A DNA stretch of 64,000 nucleotides from Struthio camelus (GCF_040807025.1 NC_090953.1:26458997-26522996); one strand, 5' to 3'. Positions 35,949-49,666 are shown, counted from the first letter of the stretch. Numbers and translations: made by a program. Notes: a model not told the origin generated them from the letters alone.

Positions 35949-36571
35949 CAGCCTCTGAGAGGAGAAGCAGAGCAGCCTGATGCTCCCCGGCGGAGGCATC
36001 GGAAGCAGCTGTGACGCCAAGCACAGCACTTCTCCCCGCACCCGACCTCCAGTCCGCTTCCTTTGTCCCCCACTGCCCCGTGAGCGCAAGCGCTCCAGAA
36101 GGCAGCCCCCAGGAGTGACGGCGCTCCCTCCCTCTGCGCTCTGGAAGTGGAGCTGTGAGTCCAGATCTCAGTGGGAGCTCAAGCTTCTGCCTCACGGGCG
36201 GCTTTCTTTGGCGCCCTTGCATTTTCACACCCCTTTTTTGACCACCCTCACAGTAAAGCAGTCGTCTGCTGTGTGTTCAAGCGGGATTTGCGGGATTTCA
36301 GCTTGTGCCTACTACTGCTTGGCCTCTCGTGGGGCACCAGTGAGAAGCAGCTGGCTCTTTCTTCTTTACTCCCCTGCCCCTGCCCCTGCCCCTGCCCCCT
36401 CCACCGCCTCAGGGATGGACACGTATCGATAAGGTCCCCCCGAGCCTGCTCTTCTCCAAGCTAAACCCTGCCTCCTCAGCTCCCGGCTGACCGGCAGAGC
36501 GCGGTAAGCGCAGGACAGAGGGGAGCGCTTTTCCACGCAGAGCGGGCGGCTAACGGAGGCTGGAGGAGAAA

Positions 36572-36617
36572 GAAACACCACCACAAGTCTCCAGCTATGC
36601 TGCACCACGTCTTTAAT
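36572..36617 (-). terminator. Poly(A) signal and downstream element, K6
   Basis: ATTAAA on minus at 36617-36612 with the GT-rich element ending at 36572. Confidence 0.75.
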
Positions 36618-36922
36618 GAGAAGGAAGGAAAAAAGGCAGTGAAGCAGTACAGAGACCAAGACACCCGTTTGCAGGGTTCAAGAGGAGAGTCAGCCAAGCG
36701 GAAGAGCAGGAGCTCTTTCTCAAGGAGCTCCGAGTAAAGCAGAGCCAGAGGCAGCGTGGCAAGCCCGGCCATGCAGCGAGAAGCAGCTGGCACCGTTCCC
36801 TCGCCCCCGGGGGGCCGGGCGTACCCAGCTCATCTGCAAGCCATGGCCATGCTTGCAGCCTCGGCTCCCCATTTCCTTCCAGGTTCCTGGCTGGTGGCTC
36901 CGAAGGGGATGATCCGCTGGCT

Positions 36923-37240
36923 TCAGCAGTTTAGACTGCAGCGGGGGGGAGGCAGACACAGTCCGACGCCCCCCAGATCGAGGGAGCCCCCCGATGCGAT
37001 GGGCACCCCGCCAGCGCTGAGGGAGCTCCCAACAGCAGCTGACAGAGAGGATCCCACGGCTGTGCTCTGAGGGAAGGAGGTGAGAATGGGGCCAGGCAGG
37101 GTCACCACGACCGGGGAGGCCTGGATGGCAACCGTCGAGTCAGCGCAGCGGGCGACGCACGGCTCGCTGCAGCTGCTTGCCAGTGGGGTTGGGCCAGAGG
37201 TGCCGCAGGGGCGTGGCAGGCAGGGTCTGAAGCAAGACAT
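36923..37240 (-). CDS. Feather beta-keratin K6
   Basis: Intact frame, product identical to K1. Exon 1 lies at 38071-38108, the intron at 37262-38070 and the TATA box at 38132-38139. The C-tract has the K3/K4/K7 form; the intronic C shared with K5 and K7 is present. Confidence 0.95.
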   Translation of the reverse strand: MSCFRPCLPRPCGTSGPTPLASSCSEPCVARCADSTVAIQASPVVVTLPGPILTSFPQSTAVGSSLSAAVGSSLSAGGVPIASGGSLDLGGVGLCLPPPRCSLNC

Positions 37241-38070
37241 CTCTCTGTGAGGCAGGCAAAGCTGAAACACAGGGCAGCGGAGGGAAAACAGGGCAGAAGT
37301 TGGAGGAGCCCGGACAGCGCAGAGCGCACGGCAACTGCCCAGCCCCTGCGTTTGGAGCACAACCGGTTTAGCAAAGCCAGCCCCATGCTCGGAGGAGAAC
37401 CCACAAGGAGCTGCAGGCATGGTTTGGGCAAGCCCGCAATGCCTTCCCCTTCCCCTTGCTCCCCCCTCACCTCCCCCCTCCCCCCCTCCCCGCCACGCAG
37501 GCCTTGCCCTGGCGCTGTCCTGTTAGAAACGGCCGAGCTGGAAGAGCTCTGCTCCCTCTTCTCACGCCTGCCCTCCTCACTGAGAGCGGGCCGAGGCTGC
37601 TGAGGCCTCCCTTCACCCCTGCTTTCAGAGTGACCTCAGGAGGCATGGTCGCGTGTCCTCCGAGCGACACAGCACGGGGCTGCTGACCAGCTTCCCCCAT
37701 GAAATCCATCAGAGTGCACTTAAAGCACCTGTGGAAACCGGTGGGTCATGCCACATCTCCAGAACGAACGCTTCCGCGTTCAAGATGGCAGAGGCTGCCC
37801 TTGGCTGTTTGCTTAGCGACGACCTGCTGCAGGTGGAAATTCTGGGCTACTCGCGTGCACGCAGCTGAACCCAGAGCTCCCCCTTCTGCTCTGAAAGAGC
37901 CCTCCTCTTCCCAGCGCTCCATCACCCAGCGCTCTTGCAAAGAGAAAGAGGCAGAGCTCCTGAAACGTTTCTTCCCAAGGGCCAAGCCCATCAGCCACGT
38001 TATCCAAGCTGAGTAGCCACCGTGACGGCAATTGGGCCCGTTGGAAGAGAGCGCGCGCACCCAGGCTTAC

Positions 38071-38139
38071 CTAGTTCCCCAAGGAAAGTGAGGCAAAGAG
38101 AGGAGGATGGCAGAGCCTGGCGCAGCACAGGCTTTTATG
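38071..38139 (-). promoter_or_regulatory. TATA core promoter and exon 1 of K6
   Basis: TATA box at 38139-38132, probable start near 38108, donor with the exon ending at 38071. Unchanged. Confidence 0.8.
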
Positions 38140-39511
38140 CTGTGTCCCAGAGCCCCAGGGGACCCAAAACATTCCTTGCGCGTGAAGCACCTGGACGCAT
38201 GGTTGTTGCTGCTGCTTGCAGAGGTCTCGCTGGTGACTAAGGCCTGGCCTCTCTCACCTGAAATGTTTTGCTCCCCCGTCATACGAGTTGACGTTGAGAT
38301 GACTAGTCTGTGTCCCAGCCACCGCTCGGGGCTCCTAGGGCCCGCCAACTCGGAGGTCTCAGGCTAGCTGTCCGTAGGGGTTTTAAGTGGCTTTGCGTCA
38401 TGCCGATGGCCTTTGGCTCATCCCCCTCTTTGTGGTGAGCACGGCCATCAGGCATGGCGAAAGTCAGCCGTGAAGGACACCTCAAGTCAGCTCTCGAGTG
38501 CTTTTGGTGGAGGGACTCAGGCTGACCCTGAGAGACATCCCTCCCCGCAGGTGACGCATGGCAGACGCTGAGGAGATGGTGGGCTAAGTTCAGGGAGGGA
38601 GGACGTGAAGACTGCACAGGCCCGTGAGGGAGAGGAGACTCAAGCCTCCAGGCTCGTGGCAAAGCCCAACAGCAAGGAAGGAGCCTTGCGAGCTGCAGGG
38701 AAGCGCCCTTGGGGCAGCAGTGAGGGCCGTGATGATGTTGCTGGAGCTGGTCAGGCTGCGCCACAGCCTCTTTCTGCTGCCTTGGAGCGTGGGCACGAAG
38801 GCAGGTTCATGACGAGGAAGACAAAGCCAGAGAGCGGGGCAGTCCCCTCCAGGGCGGAAAGGGCAAGCGGTGGCTCTCGGGGAGCGCCAGAGCCCTGTGC
38901 TTTGGGGACTTGCCTGGGCCTTCGTGCTCCTTCCAGCCGGGGGTCTGGGCTCTGCTCGGGCAGTGGAGAAGCTCGTGGAAACAAGCAGCTCAAGGTGTAG
39001 GAGGGAGATCAAAGAGGCTCCTGCGTCCTTCCCTGGAAGGAAAGCGGCCCCCACCCAAATGGCCCCGTTTTGCCCAGCAAGTTCGTCCCGGAGGCCAAAA
39101 GCCTGCACGGCCTGCTTTTTAGGAGTGGCTCGGAGCAGCGAGCCACAAGCTCACGGCCGTTTCTCCTGGGTCAGGGATGGCGTGGCCCGTTCAAGGCATT
39201 TTCATTCCAGAGCAACGCTGGATGAGGCTCCCGGAGCAGGTGGGAGCGAGCCTTCGTACCGTGGGAGAGTTGGGAAAATCCCTGAACTCCAGGGAAACGT
39301 GAGTCACCCTGCTGTTGGCTTCAGGGAGGACGGTGTCCTGGCCTCGGCCGTGCCCGGGATACCGAGCTCACGTCCTCATTCTTCCTGAAGTGCCGCTTTC
39401 CTGAAGGGCATTTCCAAGCGGTTTGCATTACTGCTGAAACCACTGGTGCCTCGGTGCAGTCTCGTGCTCCTGCCTTCCAGCCTTTTTGTGGCTGGGCAAG
39501 GGCCCGGGTGA

Positions 39512-40607
39512 CTCAGCGCGTTGCAAAACAGTCACGGTGGGAAGGAACCTCTAAAGGTCCTCAGGGCCGACCTCCTGCTCCAAGCAGGCCGAACTTCCCA
39601 GCTACATCGGGAGGCTCGGAGTCGGAACACCGACACACACACACACACGGAGATGCCGGCGTCCCTCGCGCAGCCTGTTCCAGGGCGGCACCGTACTCTC
39701 TGAGACTTGTGTTTCCATTGCAGCAGCTGGGTTTTCCCTTCCCCTCCTGCCCCCTCGGCCTCTCCTCCTGCGGCACGTGCTTCAGCCCCAGCCGACTCGG
39801 TCTGGCCCTGGGCCTGGAGCTCTCTCCAGGTTTTTGGCATGTCTCTCTCTGGTCCGGGGGGACCCAAACTGGGCACTGCAGTTCCGGAGTTGCCCCAGCA
39901 GTGAGGAGGGAAGAGCGTGGCTCGCTTTGCTCAGCTTGCGTTGAACCGTTTGAGTTGGAAGGGGCCTCTGGAAGTGAGCTGGTCCCACCCCTTGCTCGAA
40001 GCAGGGGCGCCTAGGTCGGCTGGCTCACGGACGTGTCTAGGCAAGTTCTTGCCTCTCTCCAAGAACGGCAAGCCAACAACCCCGCTCTTCCAAAGCCTGG
40101 CCATCCCCATGCTGCAACAGAGTCTCAAGCTTAATCTATGTTCTATCTAGGGGGATGTCACCGTGTTACAACTTGTGTCCTTTGCTCCTTGTCCTATCGC
40201 TGTGACATCCTTCAGAAGGAGTCTGGCTCCTCCTTCTCTTTCTGCTCCCACGGGGCAACCGCAGAGAGCAATAAGATCTCCCCGAGCCTTCTCTTCCTAG
40301 GGCTGCATGCAACGAGGTCTCCCAGCCTCTCCTCCTATGTCCCATGCATCAGACCCCAATCACCCTGCTGACCCTGTCCGCCTCGCCGGCACTCGCTCCA
40401 CAAGGGCAAGGTCTTCCCAGGCCGCGAGATTCAAGACTGGACGCCCTGTTGCGCACGCAGCCTCCCAAGCGCCAAGGAGAGGGGGAGGATCCCTGCCCTC
40501 GCCCTGCTGGCTGCACTCTTGCCAACCAGGACGTGGCTGTCCGTCCTCGCAGCCAGGGCGCGCTGCTGACCCAGGGCTGGCTTCTTGTCCTCCTGCACGC
40601 CCAACCG
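39512..40607 (-). mobile_element. Two adjacent CR1 fragments, copy in unit 7
   Basis: Same pair of fragments. Near 40427 it has the A state of units 2, 3 and 8 rather than the G of units 4-6. Confidence 0.75.
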
Positions 40608-40726
40608 CCCTGCCCACCCCTCCCCCCTACCACCACCACCCCCACCACCACCACCCGAGATGCTTTGAAGCACGCTGCTCTCTCGCCAGTCAGCCTCCAG
40701 CCTGCCCGGTGTTATTGCAGGCCAGG

Positions 40727-42807
40727 GCAGGACGAGCCTTTGCCGTTGTTGAACTGCAGGCACCTCCTGTCAGCCCCTTTCTCCAGCCCGGGCAGTTTCC
40801 CCTGAACACCAGCCCGGGCCCCCAGTGCGTCAGCTGCCTGCCCCCTGACTGGCCTCTTGCAAAAGTGTGCTGAAAGCACCCTGTTGCACCGTTCACGTTG
40901 CTCAGGACACTGTCCAGTCAGGTTTTGAAGGTCTCCAGGGATGGAGACTCCGCAACCGCTGTGGGCAGCGTGTCCCAGTGCTTGGCCAGCCTCACCACTC
41001 ACAAGTTTTCTCTTATGTTCGGATGAAATGTTCTGGGTCTCGGTTTGTGCCTGTTGCCCCTGGTCTGTTCACCGCATAACACTGAAAAGAATCTGGCGCC
41101 ATCTTTGCTACAGCCTGCCACCGGTGTTCGTGCACCCTGACAAGATCCCCCGAGCCTTCTGCCGGCCCAACAGTCCCAGCTCTCCCAGCCTCTGCTCGCA
41201 GCACAGGCGCTCCAGCCCCTTCATCATCTTTGTGGCCCTTTGCTGGGCTTGCTGCAGAAGGGCCGCGTCTTTCTTGCCCTGGGGAGCCCAGAGCTGGACG
41301 CAGCCCTCCGGATGCGCTCTCGCCAGCGCCGTGCAGAGGGCAGTCATCAACGCCCTCGACCTGGGGGCTCTTTGGGATGCAGCTAAAGGATGACGCTGGC
41401 CGCCTGGCTGCGAAGGAACGTTGCTGGCTCATGTTCAACTCGCTCTCCCCCGCCGCCGCCCCCCGGACCCTTCGCTCCTCCTCTGCAAAGCTGCTTTCCA
41501 GGCGGTCGGCCCCGAACACGCACTGGTGCATGGGGTTATGAACGTTGAGGTCCCTGCGGGTGGCAGTACACCCTCGCGGTGTATCAGCCACCCCTCCCAG
41601 TTGCGTATGAGCTGCAAAGCTGCTGAGGGTGCACGGGGGTGCCTTCATTAATGAAGAGGTCATTAATGAAGAGGCTGGACAGCACAGCACCCAGAATCGA
41701 GCCCCTGGGGGACGCCAGTGGTGGCTGGCCTCCAGCCGGTCTTTGTGCGGCTGATCACAGCCCTCGTGATGAACAGCATCTGCTGCTCTCCCCTCACCCA
41801 CCAACTCCGCCATCTCATCGTAGAAGGCCCGTGCACTCGTGCATGTCCAGTTTGTTTAAATATTCCCCAACCTGATCCTCCTCCACCGAGGGCAAGTCTG
41901 CCTCAGCCTGCACTGCCCCCTGGTTTCAGGGAGCGGGCATGCCTGACGTGCGGTCGTCCTGGCAAAGCCCAAGGCAAAGACGGCCTTCAGTGCCTTGGCC
42001 TTTTCTTCGTCCTTTGGCACCAGCTCCCCATTCCCAGTCAGCAGAGGGCCCACATTTTCTCTGCTCTGTCTTTTGCCGCTGAGGTACCCGTAGAAACACC
42101 TCTTGTTGCCCTTCACGTCCCTCGTCAGATTAAGCCCCAGGTGGCCTTTGGCCTTCCTAACCCCATCCCTGCCTGCTTGGACAGTGTCTCTGTATTCTTC
42201 CCAGGGCACATGTCCCTGCCTCTACCTCCCGTACGCTTCCTTGGAACGTCTGAGTTGGGCCAGGAGCTCCTTATGCCTCCACGCAGGCCTCCTGCCGCCT
42301 TAGCTTGTTGGGATGGACCATTCTGGAGCTTGGAGGAGGTGATCCCTGAAACTCAGCCATCCCTCCTGGACCCGCTCCTCTCTCCAGGATGGTGTGCCAG
42401 GGGATTCTCCCGAGCAGAGCCCGGAAGAGGCCACAGTCTGCTCTTCTGAAGTCCAGGGCTGTGCTCGTGGTTCGGGGCTTTTCTTCCTCCCGTCCGGAGC
42501 CCGAACTCCATCTGCTGATCACTGTGCCGGGGTTGCTCCCAGCCTTCCCGGTCCCGACCACTTAGATCTTCCTTGTGTGCAAGCATGAGGTCCAGCAGAG
42601 CGCCTGCCCTCGTCAGCGCCTCCCGTCACCTGTGTCAGGAACTTGTCGTCAAGGCCCTCCAGAAGCCTCCTGGGTTGCCCGTCTTGGACAGGGAGCTTTC
42701 TGTGATGAAAGCCCACAGCACAGGCGTTTCTGCAAGGTGAATGCAGGATCTCCTCCTGACAGCGAAGGCAGTTAAAGCAGTCCATGGGTGGCCCCTACTT
42801 GCTTGGC
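40727..42807 (-). mobile_element. CR1 ORF2 relic, copy in unit 7
   Basis: The form without the hairpin. It carries several substitutions shared only with unit 8, including changes near 41480, 41932 and 42008. This marks units 7 and 8 as a recent pair in this half. Confidence 0.88.
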
Positions 42808-43430
42808 CAGCCTCTGAGAGGAGAAGCAGAGCAGCCTGATGCTCCCCGGCGGAGGCATTGGAAGCAGCTGTGACGCCAAGCACAGCACTTCTCCCCGCAC
42901 CCGACCTCCAGTCCGCTTCCTTTGTCCCCCACTGCCCCGTGAGCGCAAGCGCTCCAGAAGGCAGCCCCCAGGAGTGACGGCGCTCCCTCCCTCTGCGCTC
43001 TGGAAGTGGAGCTGTGAGTCCAGATCTCAGTGGGAGCTCAAGCTTCTGCCTCACGGGCGGCTTTCTTTGGCGCCCTTGCGTTTTCACACCCCTTTTTTGA
43101 CCACCCTCACAGTAAAGCAGTCGTCTGCTGTGTGTTCAAGCGGGATTTGCGGGATTTCAGCTTGTGCCTACTACTGCTTGGCCTCTCGTGGGGCACCAGT
43201 GAGAAGCAGCTGGCTCTTTCTTCTTTACTCCCCTGCCCCTGCCCCTGCCCCTGCCCCCTCCACCGCCTCAGGGATGGACACGTATCGATAAGGTCCCCCC
43301 GAGCCTGCTCTTCTCCAAGCTAAACCCTGCCTCCTCAGCTCCCGGCTGACCGGCAGAGCGCGGTAAGCGCAGGACAGAGGGGAGCGCTTTTCCACGCAGA
43401 GCGGGCGGCTAACGGAGGCTGGAGGAGAAA

Positions 43431-43476
43431 GAAACACCACCACAAGTCTCCAGCTATGCTGCACCACGTCTTTAAT
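43431..43476 (-). terminator. Poly(A) signal and downstream element, K7
   Basis: ATTAAA on minus at 43476-43471 with the GT-rich element ending at 43431. Confidence 0.75.
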
Positions 43477-43781
43477 GAGAAGGAAGGAAAAAAGGCAGTG
43501 AAGCAGTACAGAGACCAAGACACCCGTTTGCAGGGTTCAAGAGGAGAGTCAGCCAAGCGGAAGAGCAGGAGCTCTTTCTCAAGGAGCTCCGAGTAAAGCA
43601 GAGCCAGAGGCAGCGTGGCAAGCCCGGCCATGCAGCGAGAAGCAGCTGGCACCGTTCCCTCGCCCCCGGGGGGCCGGGCGTACCCAGCTCATCTGCAAGC
43701 CATGGCCATGCTTGCAGCCTCGGCTCCCCATTTCCTTCCAGGTTCCTGGCTGGTGGCTCCGAAGGGGATGATCCGCTGGCT

Positions 43782-44099
43782 TCAGCAGTTTAGACTGCAG
43801 CGGGGGGGAGGCAGACACAGTCCGACGCCCCCCAGATCGAGGGAGCCCCCCGATGCGATGGGCACCCCGCCAGCGCTGAGGGAGCTCCCAACAGCAGCTG
43901 ACAGAGAGGATCCCACGGCTGTGCTCTGAGGGAAGGAGGTGAGAATGGGGCCAGGCAGGGTCACCACGACCGGGGAGGCCTGGATGGCAACCGTCGAGTC
44001 AGCGCAGCGGGCGACGCACGGCTCGCTGCAGCTGCTTGCCAGTGGGGTTGGGCCAGAGGTGCCGCAGGGGCGTGGCAGGCAGGGTCTGAAGCAAGACAT
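43782..44099 (-). CDS. Feather beta-keratin K7
   Basis: Intact frame, product identical to K1. Exon 1 lies at 44930-44967, the intron at 44121-44929 and the TATA box at 44991-44998. Its intron groups with K5 and K6, although the CR1 relic to its left groups with unit 8. The switch falls around this gene, somewhere between 42859 and about 44340. Confidence 0.95.
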   Translation of the reverse strand: MSCFRPCLPRPCGTSGPTPLASSCSEPCVARCADSTVAIQASPVVVTLPGPILTSFPQSTAVGSSLSAAVGSSLSAGGVPIASGGSLDLGGVGLCLPPPRCSLNC

Positions 44100-44929
44100 C
44101 TCTCTGTGAGGCAGGCAAAGCTGAAACACAGGGCAGCGGAGGGAAAACAGGGCAGAAGTTGGAGGAGCCCGGACAGCGCAGAGCGCACGGCAACTGCCCA
44201 GCCCCTGCGTTTGGAGCACAACCGGTTTAGCAAAGCCAGCCCCATGCTCGGAGGAGAACCCACAAGGAGCTGCAGGCATGGTTTGGGCAAGCCCGCAATG
44301 CCTTCCCCTTCCCCTTGCTCCCCCCTCACCTCCCCCCTCCCCCCCTCCCCGCCACGCAGGCCTTGCCCTGGCGCTGTCCTGTTAGAAACGGCCGAGCTGG
44401 AAGAGCTCTGCTCCCTCTTCTCACGCCTGCCCTCCTCACTGAGAGCGGGCCGAGGCTGCTGAGGCCTCCCTTCACCCCTGCTTTCAGAGTGACCTCAGGA
44501 GGCATGGTCGCGTGTCCTCCGAGCGACACAGCACGGGGCTGCTGACCAGCTTCCCCCATGAAATCCATCAGAGTGCACTTAAAGCACCTGTGGAAACCGG
44601 TGGGTCATGCCACATCTCCAGAACGAACGCTTCCGCGTTCAAGATGGCAGAGGCTGCCCTTGGCTGTTTGCTTAGCGACGACCTGCTGCAGGTGGAAATT
44701 CTGGGCTACTCGCGTGCACGCAGCTGAACCCAGAGCTCCCCCTTCTGCTCTGAAAGAGCCCTCCTCTTCCCAGCGCTCCATCACCCAGCGCTCTTGCAAA
44801 GAGAAAGAGGCAGAGCTCCTGAAACGTTTCTTCCCAAGGGCCAAGCCCATCAGCCACGTTATCCAAGCTGAGTAGCCACCGTGACGGCAATTGGGCCCGT
44901 TGGAAGAGAGCGCGCGCACCCAGGCTTAC

Positions 44930-44998
44930 CTAGTTCCCCAAGGAAAGTGAGGCAAAGAGAGGAGGATGGCAGAGCCTGGCGCAGCACAGGCTTTTATG
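44930..44998 (-). promoter_or_regulatory. TATA core promoter and exon 1 of K7
   Basis: TATA box at 44998-44991, probable start near 44967, donor with the exon ending at 44930. Unchanged. Confidence 0.8.
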
Positions 44999-46370
44999 CT
45001 GTGTCCCAGAGCCCCAGGGGACCCAAAACATTCCTTGCGCGTGAAGCACCTGGACGCATGGTTGTTGCTGCTGCTTGCAGAGGTCTCGCTGGTGACTAAG
45101 GCCTGGCCTCTCTCACCTGAAATGTTTTGCTCCCCCGTCATACGAGTTGACGTTGAGATGACTAGTCTGTGTCCCAGCCACCGCTCGGGGCTCCTAGGGC
45201 CCGCCAACTCGGAGGTCTCAGGCTAGCTGTCCGTAGGGGTTTTAAGTGGCTTTGCGTCATGCCGATGGCCTTTGGCTCATCCCCCTCTTTGTGGTGAGCA
45301 CGGCCATCAGGCATGGCGAAAGTCAGCCGTGAAGGACACCTCAAGTCAGCTCTCGAGTGCTTTTGGTGGAGGGACTCAGGCTGACCCTGAGAGACATCCC
45401 TCCCCGCAGGTGACGCATGGCAGACGCTGAGGAGATGGTGGGCTAAGTTCAGGGAGGGAGGACGTGAAGACTGCACAGGCCCGTGAGGGAGAGGAGACTC
45501 AAGCCTCCAGGCTCGTGGCAAAGCCCAACAGCAAGGAAGGAGCCTTGCGAGCTGCAGGGAAGCGCCCTTGGGGCAGCAGTGAGGGCCGTGATGATGTTGC
45601 TGGAGCTGGTCAGGCTGCGCCACAGCCTCTTTCTGCTGCCTTGGAGCGTGGGCACGAAGGCAGGTTCATGACGAGGAAGACAAAGCCAGAGAGCGGGGCA
45701 GTCCCCTCCAGGGCGGAAAGGGCAAGCGGTGGCTCTCGGGGAGCGCCAGAGCCCTGTGCTTTGGGGACTTGCCTGGGCCTTCGTGCTCCTTCCAGCCGGG
45801 GGTCTGGGCTCTGCTCGGGCAGTGGAGAAGCTCGTGGAAACAAGCAGCTCAAGGTGTAGGAGGGAGATCAAAGAGGCTCCTGCGTCCTTCCCTGGAAGGA
45901 AAGCGGCCCCCACCCAAATGGCCCCGTTTTGCCCAGCAAGTTCGTCCCGGAGGCCAAAAGCCTGCACGGCCTGCTTTTTAGGAGTGGCTCGGAGCAGCGA
46001 GCCACAAGCTCACGGCCGTTTCTCCTGGGTCAGGGATGGCGTGGCCCGTTCAAGGCATTTTCATTCCAGAGCAACGCTGGATGAGGCTCCCGGAGCAGGT
46101 GGGAGCGAGCCTTCGTACCGTGGGAGAGTTGGGAAAATCCCTGAACTCCAGGGAAACGTGAGTCACCCTGCTGTTGGCTTCAGGGAGGACGGTGTCCTGG
46201 CCTCGGCCGTGCCCGGGATACCGAGCTCACGTCCTCATTCTTCCTGAAGTGCCGCTTTCCTGAAGGGCATTTCCAAGCGGTTTGCATTACTGCTGAAACC
46301 ACTGGTGCCTCGGTGCAGTCTCGTGCTCCTGCCTTCCAGCCTTTTTGTGGCTGGGCAAGGGCCCGGGTGA

Positions 46371-47466
46371 CTCAGCGCGTTGCAAAACAGTCACGGTGGG
46401 AAGGAACCTCTAAAGGTCCTCAGGGCCGACCTCCTGCTCCAAGCAGGCCGAACTTCCCAGCTACATCGGGAGGCTCGGAGTCGGAACACCGACACACACA
46501 CACACACGGAGATGCCGGCGTCCCTCGCGCAGCCTGTTCCAGGGCGGCACCGTACTCTCTGAGACTTGTGTTTCCATTGCAGCAGCTGGGTTTTCCCTTC
46601 CCCTCCTGCCCCCTCGGCCTCTCCTCCTGCGGCACGTGCTTCAGCCCCAGCCGACTCGGTCTGGCCCTGGGCCTGGAGCTCTCTCCAGGTTTTTGGCATG
46701 TCTCTCTCTGGTCCGGGGGGACCCAAACTGGGCACTGCAGTTCCGGAGTTGCCCCAGCAGTGAGGAGGGAAGAGCGTGGCTCGCTTTGCTCAGCTTGCGT
46801 TGAACCGTTTGAGTTGGAAGGGGCCTCTGGAAGTGAGCTGGTCCCACCCCTTGCTCGAAGCAGGGGCGCCTAGGTCGGCTGGCTCACGGACGTGTCTAGG
46901 CAAGTTCTTGCCTCTCTCCAAGAACGGCAAGCCAACAACCCCGCTCTTCCAAAGCCTGGCCATCCCCATGCTGCAACAGAGTCTCAAGCTTAATCTATGT
47001 TCTATCTAGGGGGATGTCACCGTGTTACAACTTGTGTCCTTTGCTCCTTGTCCTATCGCTGTGACATCCTTCAGAAGGAGTCTGGCTCCTCCTTCTCTTT
47101 CTGCTCCCACGGGGCAACCGCAGAGAGCAATAAGATCTCCCCGAGCCTTCTCTTCCTAGGGCTGCATGCAACGAGGTCTCCCAGCCTCTCCTCCTATGTC
47201 CCATGCATCAGACCCCAATCACCCTGCTGACCCTGTCCGCCTCGCCGGCACTCGCTCCACAAGGGCAAGGTCTTCCCAGGCCGCGAGATTCAAGACTGGA
47301 CGCCCTGTTGCGCACGCAGCCTCCCAAGCGCCAAGGAGAGGGGGAGGATCCCTGCCCTCGCCCTGCTGGCTGCACTCTTGCCAACCAGGACGTGGCTGTC
47401 CGTCCTCGCAGCCAGGGCGCGCTGCTGACCCAGGGCTGGCTTCTTGTCCTCCTGCACGCCCAACCG
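46371..47466 (-). mobile_element. Two adjacent CR1 fragments, copy in unit 8
   Basis: Same pair of fragments, in the unit 7 form. Confidence 0.75.
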
Positions 47467-47585
47467 CCCTGCCCACCCCTCCCCCCTACCACCACCACCC
47501 CCACCACCACCACCCGAGATGCTTTGAAGCACGCTGCTCTCTCGCCAGTCAGCCTCCAGCCTGCCCGGTGTTATTGCAGGCCAGG

Positions 47586-49666
47586 GCAGGACGAGCCTTT
47601 GCCGTTGTTGAACTGCAGGCACCTCCTGTCAGCCCCTTTCTCCAGCCCGGGCAGTTTCCCCTGAACACCAGCCCGGGCCCCCAGTGCGTCAGCTGCCTGC
47701 CCCCTGACTGGCCTCTTGCAAAAGTGTGCTGAAAGCACCCTGTTGCACCGTTCACGTTGCTCAGGACACTGTCCAGTCAGGTTTTGAAGGTCTCCAGGGA
47801 TGGAGACTCCGCAACCGCTGTGGGCAGCGTGTCCCAGTGCTTGGCCAGCCTCACCACTCACAAGTTTTCTCTTATGTTCGGATGAAATGTTCTGGGTCTC
47901 GGTTTGTGCCTGTTGCCCCTGGTCTGTTCACCGCATAACACTGAAAAGAATCTGGCGCCATCTTTGCTACAGCCTGCCACCGGTGTTCGTGCACCCTGAC
48001 AAGATCCCCCGAGCCTTCTGCCGGCCCAACAGTCCCAGCTCTCCCAGCCTCTGCTCGCAGCACAGGCGCTCCAGCCCCTTCATCATCTTTGTGGCCCTTT
48101 GCTGGGCTTGCTGCAGAAGGGCCGCGTCTTTCTTGCCCTGGGGAGCCCAGAGCTGGACGCAGCCCTCCGGATGCGCTCTCGCCAGCGCCGTGCAGAGGGC
48201 AGTCATCAACGCCCTCGACCTGGGGGCTCTTTGGGATGCAGCTAAAGGATGACGCTGGCCGCCTGGCTGCGAAGGAACGTTGCTGGCTCATGTTCAACTC
48301 GCTCTCCCCCGCCGCCGCCCCCCGGACCCTTCGCTCCTCCTCTGCAAAGCTGCTTTCCAGGCGGTCGGCCCCGAACACGCACTGGTGCATGGGGTTATGA
48401 ACGTTGAGGTCCCTGCGGGTGGCAGTACACCCTCGCGGTGTATCAGCCACCCCTCCCAGTTGCGTATGAGCTGCAAAGCTGCTGAGGGTGCACGGGGGTG
48501 CCTTCATTAATGAAGAGGTCATTAATGAAGAGGCTGGACAGCACAGCACCCAGAATCGAGCCCCTGGGGGACGCCAGTGGTGGCTGGCCTCCAGCCGGTC
48601 TTTGTGCGGCTGATCACAGCCCTCGTGATGAACAGCATCTGCTGCTCTCCCCTCACCCACCAACTCCGCCATCTCATCGTAGAAGGCCCGTGCACTCGTG
48701 CATGTCCAGTTTGTTTAAATATTCCCCAACCTGATCCTCCTCCACCGAGGGCAAGTCTGCCTCAGCCTGCACTGCCCCCTGGTTTCAGGGAGCGGGCATG
48801 CCTGACGTGCGGTCGTCCTGGCAAAGCCCAAGGCAAAGACGGCCTTCAGTGCCTTGGCCTTTTCTTCGTCCTTTGGCACCAGCTCCCCATTCCCAGTCAG
48901 CAGAGGGCCCACATTTTCTCTGCTCTGTCTTTTGCCGCTGAGGTACCCGTAGAAACACCTCTTGTTGCCCTTCACGTCCCTCGTCAGATTAAGCCCCAGG
49001 TGGCCTTTGGCCTTCCTAACCCCATCCCTGCCTGCTTGGACAGTGTCTCTGTATTCTTCCCAGGGCACATGTCCCTGCCTCTACCTCCCGTACGCTTCCT
49101 TGGAACGTCTGAGTTGGGCCAGGAGCTCCTTATGCCTCCACGCAGGCCTCCTGCCGCCTTAGCTTGTTGGGATGGACCATTCTGGAGCTTGGAGGAGGTG
49201 ATCCCTGAAACTCAGCCATCCCTCCTGGACCCGCTCCTCTCTCCAGGATGGTGTGCCAGGGGATTCTCCCGAGCAGAGCCCGGAAGAGGCCACAGTCTGC
49301 TCTTCTGAAGTCCAGGGCTGTGCTCGTGGTTCGGGGCTTTTCTTCCTCCCGTCCGGAGCCCGAACTCCATCTGCTGATCACTGTGCCGGGGTTGCTCCCA
49401 GCCTTCCCGGTCCCGACCACTTAGATCTTCCTTGTGTGCAAGCATGAGGTCCAGCAGAGCGCCTGCCCTCGTCAGCGCCTCCCGTCACCTGTGTCAGGAA
49501 CTTGTCGTCAAGGCCCTCCAGAAGCCTCCTGGGTTGCCCGTCTTGGACAGGGAGCTTTCTGTGATGAAAGCCCACAGCACAGGCGTTTCTGCAAGGTGAA
49601 TGCAGGATCTCCTCCTGACAGCGAAGGCAGTTAAAGCAGTCCATGGGTGGCCCCTACTTGCTTGGC
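47586..49666 (-). mobile_element. CR1 ORF2 relic, copy in unit 8
   Basis: No difference from the unit 7 copy was noticed, including the changes the two share exclusively. Confidence 0.88.

Larger units (their letters stand above)
32489..39358. repeat. Tandem amplicon unit 6 (6870 bp)
   Basis: This is the longest unit, with both the hairpin replacement (34696-34716) and four CCCCTG hexamers. It shares C at 39260 in the upstream spacer with unit 7 only. It carries keratin gene K6. Confidence 0.97.
39359..46217. repeat. Tandem amplicon unit 7 (6859 bp)
   Basis: It lacks the hairpin and has four CCCCTG hexamers. Its CR1 half carries a set of substitutions shared only with unit 8, while its gene and promoter half carries variants shared with units 5 and 6, so it is a mosaic. 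It carries keratin gene K7. Confidence 0.97.
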